From positions 35,930,510 through 35,994,509 of the forward strand of contig NC_088295.1 in NCBI RefSeq assembly GCF_032854445.1: DNA of 64,000 nt, in the 5' to 3' direction. A model generated the notes under the pieces. That model worked only from the letters and a program-made list of their open reading frames with translations, searched no databases and had not been told where the DNA came from. Below are positions 62,338 through 64,000 of this stretch, one piece after another (position 1 is the stretch's first letter; every line of letters starts with the position of its first letter). Source of the DNA: Liolophura sinensis. Lineage: Eukaryota > Mollusca > Polyplacophora > Chitonida > Chitonidae. Made by a program: the position numbers and the translations under genes.

Positions 62338-64000
62338 GTATGTTCTTGTCACTATAAAGAAAATAACATATCCTTAGATGATTATTTGTTTATAATTATA
62401 AGCACTGTCACTGGTAACAGCTGAAATATTGCCAATTATCAAGTCAGCCATATCAGTGTACATTTAACTCAACAGGTCTGACCAGTGAAGAGTAATAAAA
62501 GAAAATCATTACGTGTATGTGTTTTCCATTGACTTTGTATTATGTAGCATCTGTCATTAATTTAATTTTTGTGAACGTATTGGCATGCTTATTAAATGAT
62601 AGGCTTATTGCCCTCTTATGCCATGAATGGGAAGGAGTCCTGTCGCAAGGGACATCAGTCACTATTTAGGCCTGAAATCATGCATTCAAGCTTTGCATTA
62701 ATAATATCTGTTCTTAACATACATGTGATTCATTTATTCATCATATGGCTCATACGATACTTGACCTAAAGTTTCCCATGTGAGTTACTGTTGTTTACTT
62801 TTGCACGATCTGAGTTGACGGTAAGATGACAGAGGAGAGTGATTAGCCTCCTGCCAGTTTCATTACGAGGAATGGCACTTTGCATCTCTGGTTGCTAATC
62901 CTCGCCGCATGAAGTCAAGTCACTGACAGTGAGGTGTGCAGGCCTCTCCACGCATAGGCCTACATATACATCTCTAAATATACCCCTAAATGAAGTGGAA
63001 GAAAGTAGTAAGATAGGCGATGCCTGTTACAAACTTTTCCAAAAACTGTCTGAAAACATGACTAGGCCAAACAACGAATGTACATGCACGATGTTCACTG
63101 CAGATGAACTGATTATTCGAGTTAGGTCTACGTGGAAGTCACCTCACACCATTATCTTGAGACTTTTGTCTGCTGAGAGCCCTCAATATGCAACGAATAT
63201 ATGTACAAATGTATTTTACCTCAAAAACGAATTTCAGTGAGAAATATCTGTCATCAGCTTCCCATGTCCATGTAATTGTAATTTAGTACATGTATGTCAG
63301 TCTACATGCAAGTTTTTTTTTTTTTTTTATGCTCAGAACTGTCCTCCTATTGCAGGAGAGTTCCTTTTCCCACATTTTTGTATTGAGAACCTCCATTAAA
63401 CACAAAAAACATATTTCATGCAAGGTTTCAGAAAACTACCACGATTTTTCAGGTAGCACTGTGTACGAGTCCGATATAACTGGAGACAGAATTTGTTTGA
63501 GTTGTTATGACATTAGGAGTTCGCTCAACACCGTCACTGGCTTTATAAACAATATGTTTTATGACTTCTCGTATACAGTTTTGCCCACACGTTATTTACC
63601 TGTCACCAGCGACAGATTATTGTTTTGCCTTTCACCAGCATAAATCATGTGATCTATGGGTAGACAAGTAGAAATTTCGAGCCCTGAGATTGTAAGTGGC
63701 TTGTGTCTGTATGTAGATAAATCCAATCTGACTATGACTAAAATTTCATCTGAGGGGGCTCATATTTACGCTGACAGTCTTTCAAATTACGCCAGAATGA
63801 ACAAGAAATGGTTACTAGCTACCGCGGTGCAAAAACACATGTGTAGATGTTGCTTTGATTACAATTTGACATCTTCATCTCGTCTGTTGGTAGGCCTAGT
63901 TTGTCAATATGGATTCACAGTGTGCTATCTTCAGCTACAGCTTTGTATACAGAGAGCCCTGCAGTTCATAAACAAATATTTGACATGACACTACACATTC
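62338..64000. other. TSC2 intron 20 start, with unexplained open frames
   Basis: By position this is TSC2 intron, and the next conserved tuberin block is not found in it. From about 62929 to 63988 the plus strand has three consecutive open stretches (103, 117 and 110 codons). Their composition looks less AT-rich than nearby introns, and I could not assign any of them. It may be a relic of a mobile element, an alternative exon or chance. Confidence 0.35.

Overview
This looks like a piece of a lophotrochozoan (most likely mollusc, possibly bivalve) nuclear genome. It is AT-rich, and the genes are multi-exon with GT-AG introns. The proteins are clear animal orthologues. The introns and spacers carry short mobile elements, including a tRNA-headed SINE in about 18 full or broken copies on both strands. 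The placement in molluscs is inferred from recalled features of the repeats, not from a database search. No retrovirus, LTR element or other virus-like copy was recognised.

Layout from left to right. An LDAF1/promethin lipid-droplet gene (+, about 1.35-2.65 kb, polyA signals to 3.14 kb). A small, unrecognised two-exon gene encoding 100 aa (+, 6068-7181), which is the most interesting candidate for something undescribed. WDR45B/WIPI3 (-, 10 exons, 10054-17070), an autophagy PI3P effector. ECHS1 (+, 8 exons, 17271-26821), mitochondrial enoyl-CoA hydratase, head-to-head with WDR45B across 200 bp. A gene-poor stretch (26.8-34.2 kb) with a ~166-bp tandem repeat. Stearoyl-CoA delta-9 desaturase SCD (-, 4 coding exons, 34218-37553), probably with an upstream non-coding exon in a CpG-richer segment near 39.7-40.4 kb. 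A repeat-rich spacer (40.4-45.2 kb). MPST, 3-mercaptopyruvate sulfurtransferase (-, 3 exons, 45187-51607), whose first intron holds two minisatellites. TSC2/tuberin (+, 20 exons in the window, 51999-62337), head-to-head with MPST and running off the right edge.

I read every exon boundary by hand, using splice sites plus phase. For WDR45B, ECHS1, SCD, MPST and TSC2 the exon lengths add up to a continuous reading frame. The one exception is an extra base in a homopolymer of WDR45B exon 3, which may be an assembly error. Several of the genes concern lipid handling and nutrient sensing (lipid droplet assembly, beta-oxidation, desaturation, autophagy, mTORC1 control). They are separate transcription units, and nothing seen shows that the grouping is functional.

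The repeat layer contains two SINE families with recognisable tRNA-like heads and fragments of at least two other SINE tails. It also has a TA-flanked MITE in three copies, a foldback element in two copies, a ~166-bp tandem repeat at two loci (resembling bivalve 'pearl'/Helentron-type elements), a 31-bp x14 and a 39-bp x3 minisatellite, and a SINE that has grown an internal 26-bp minisatellite.
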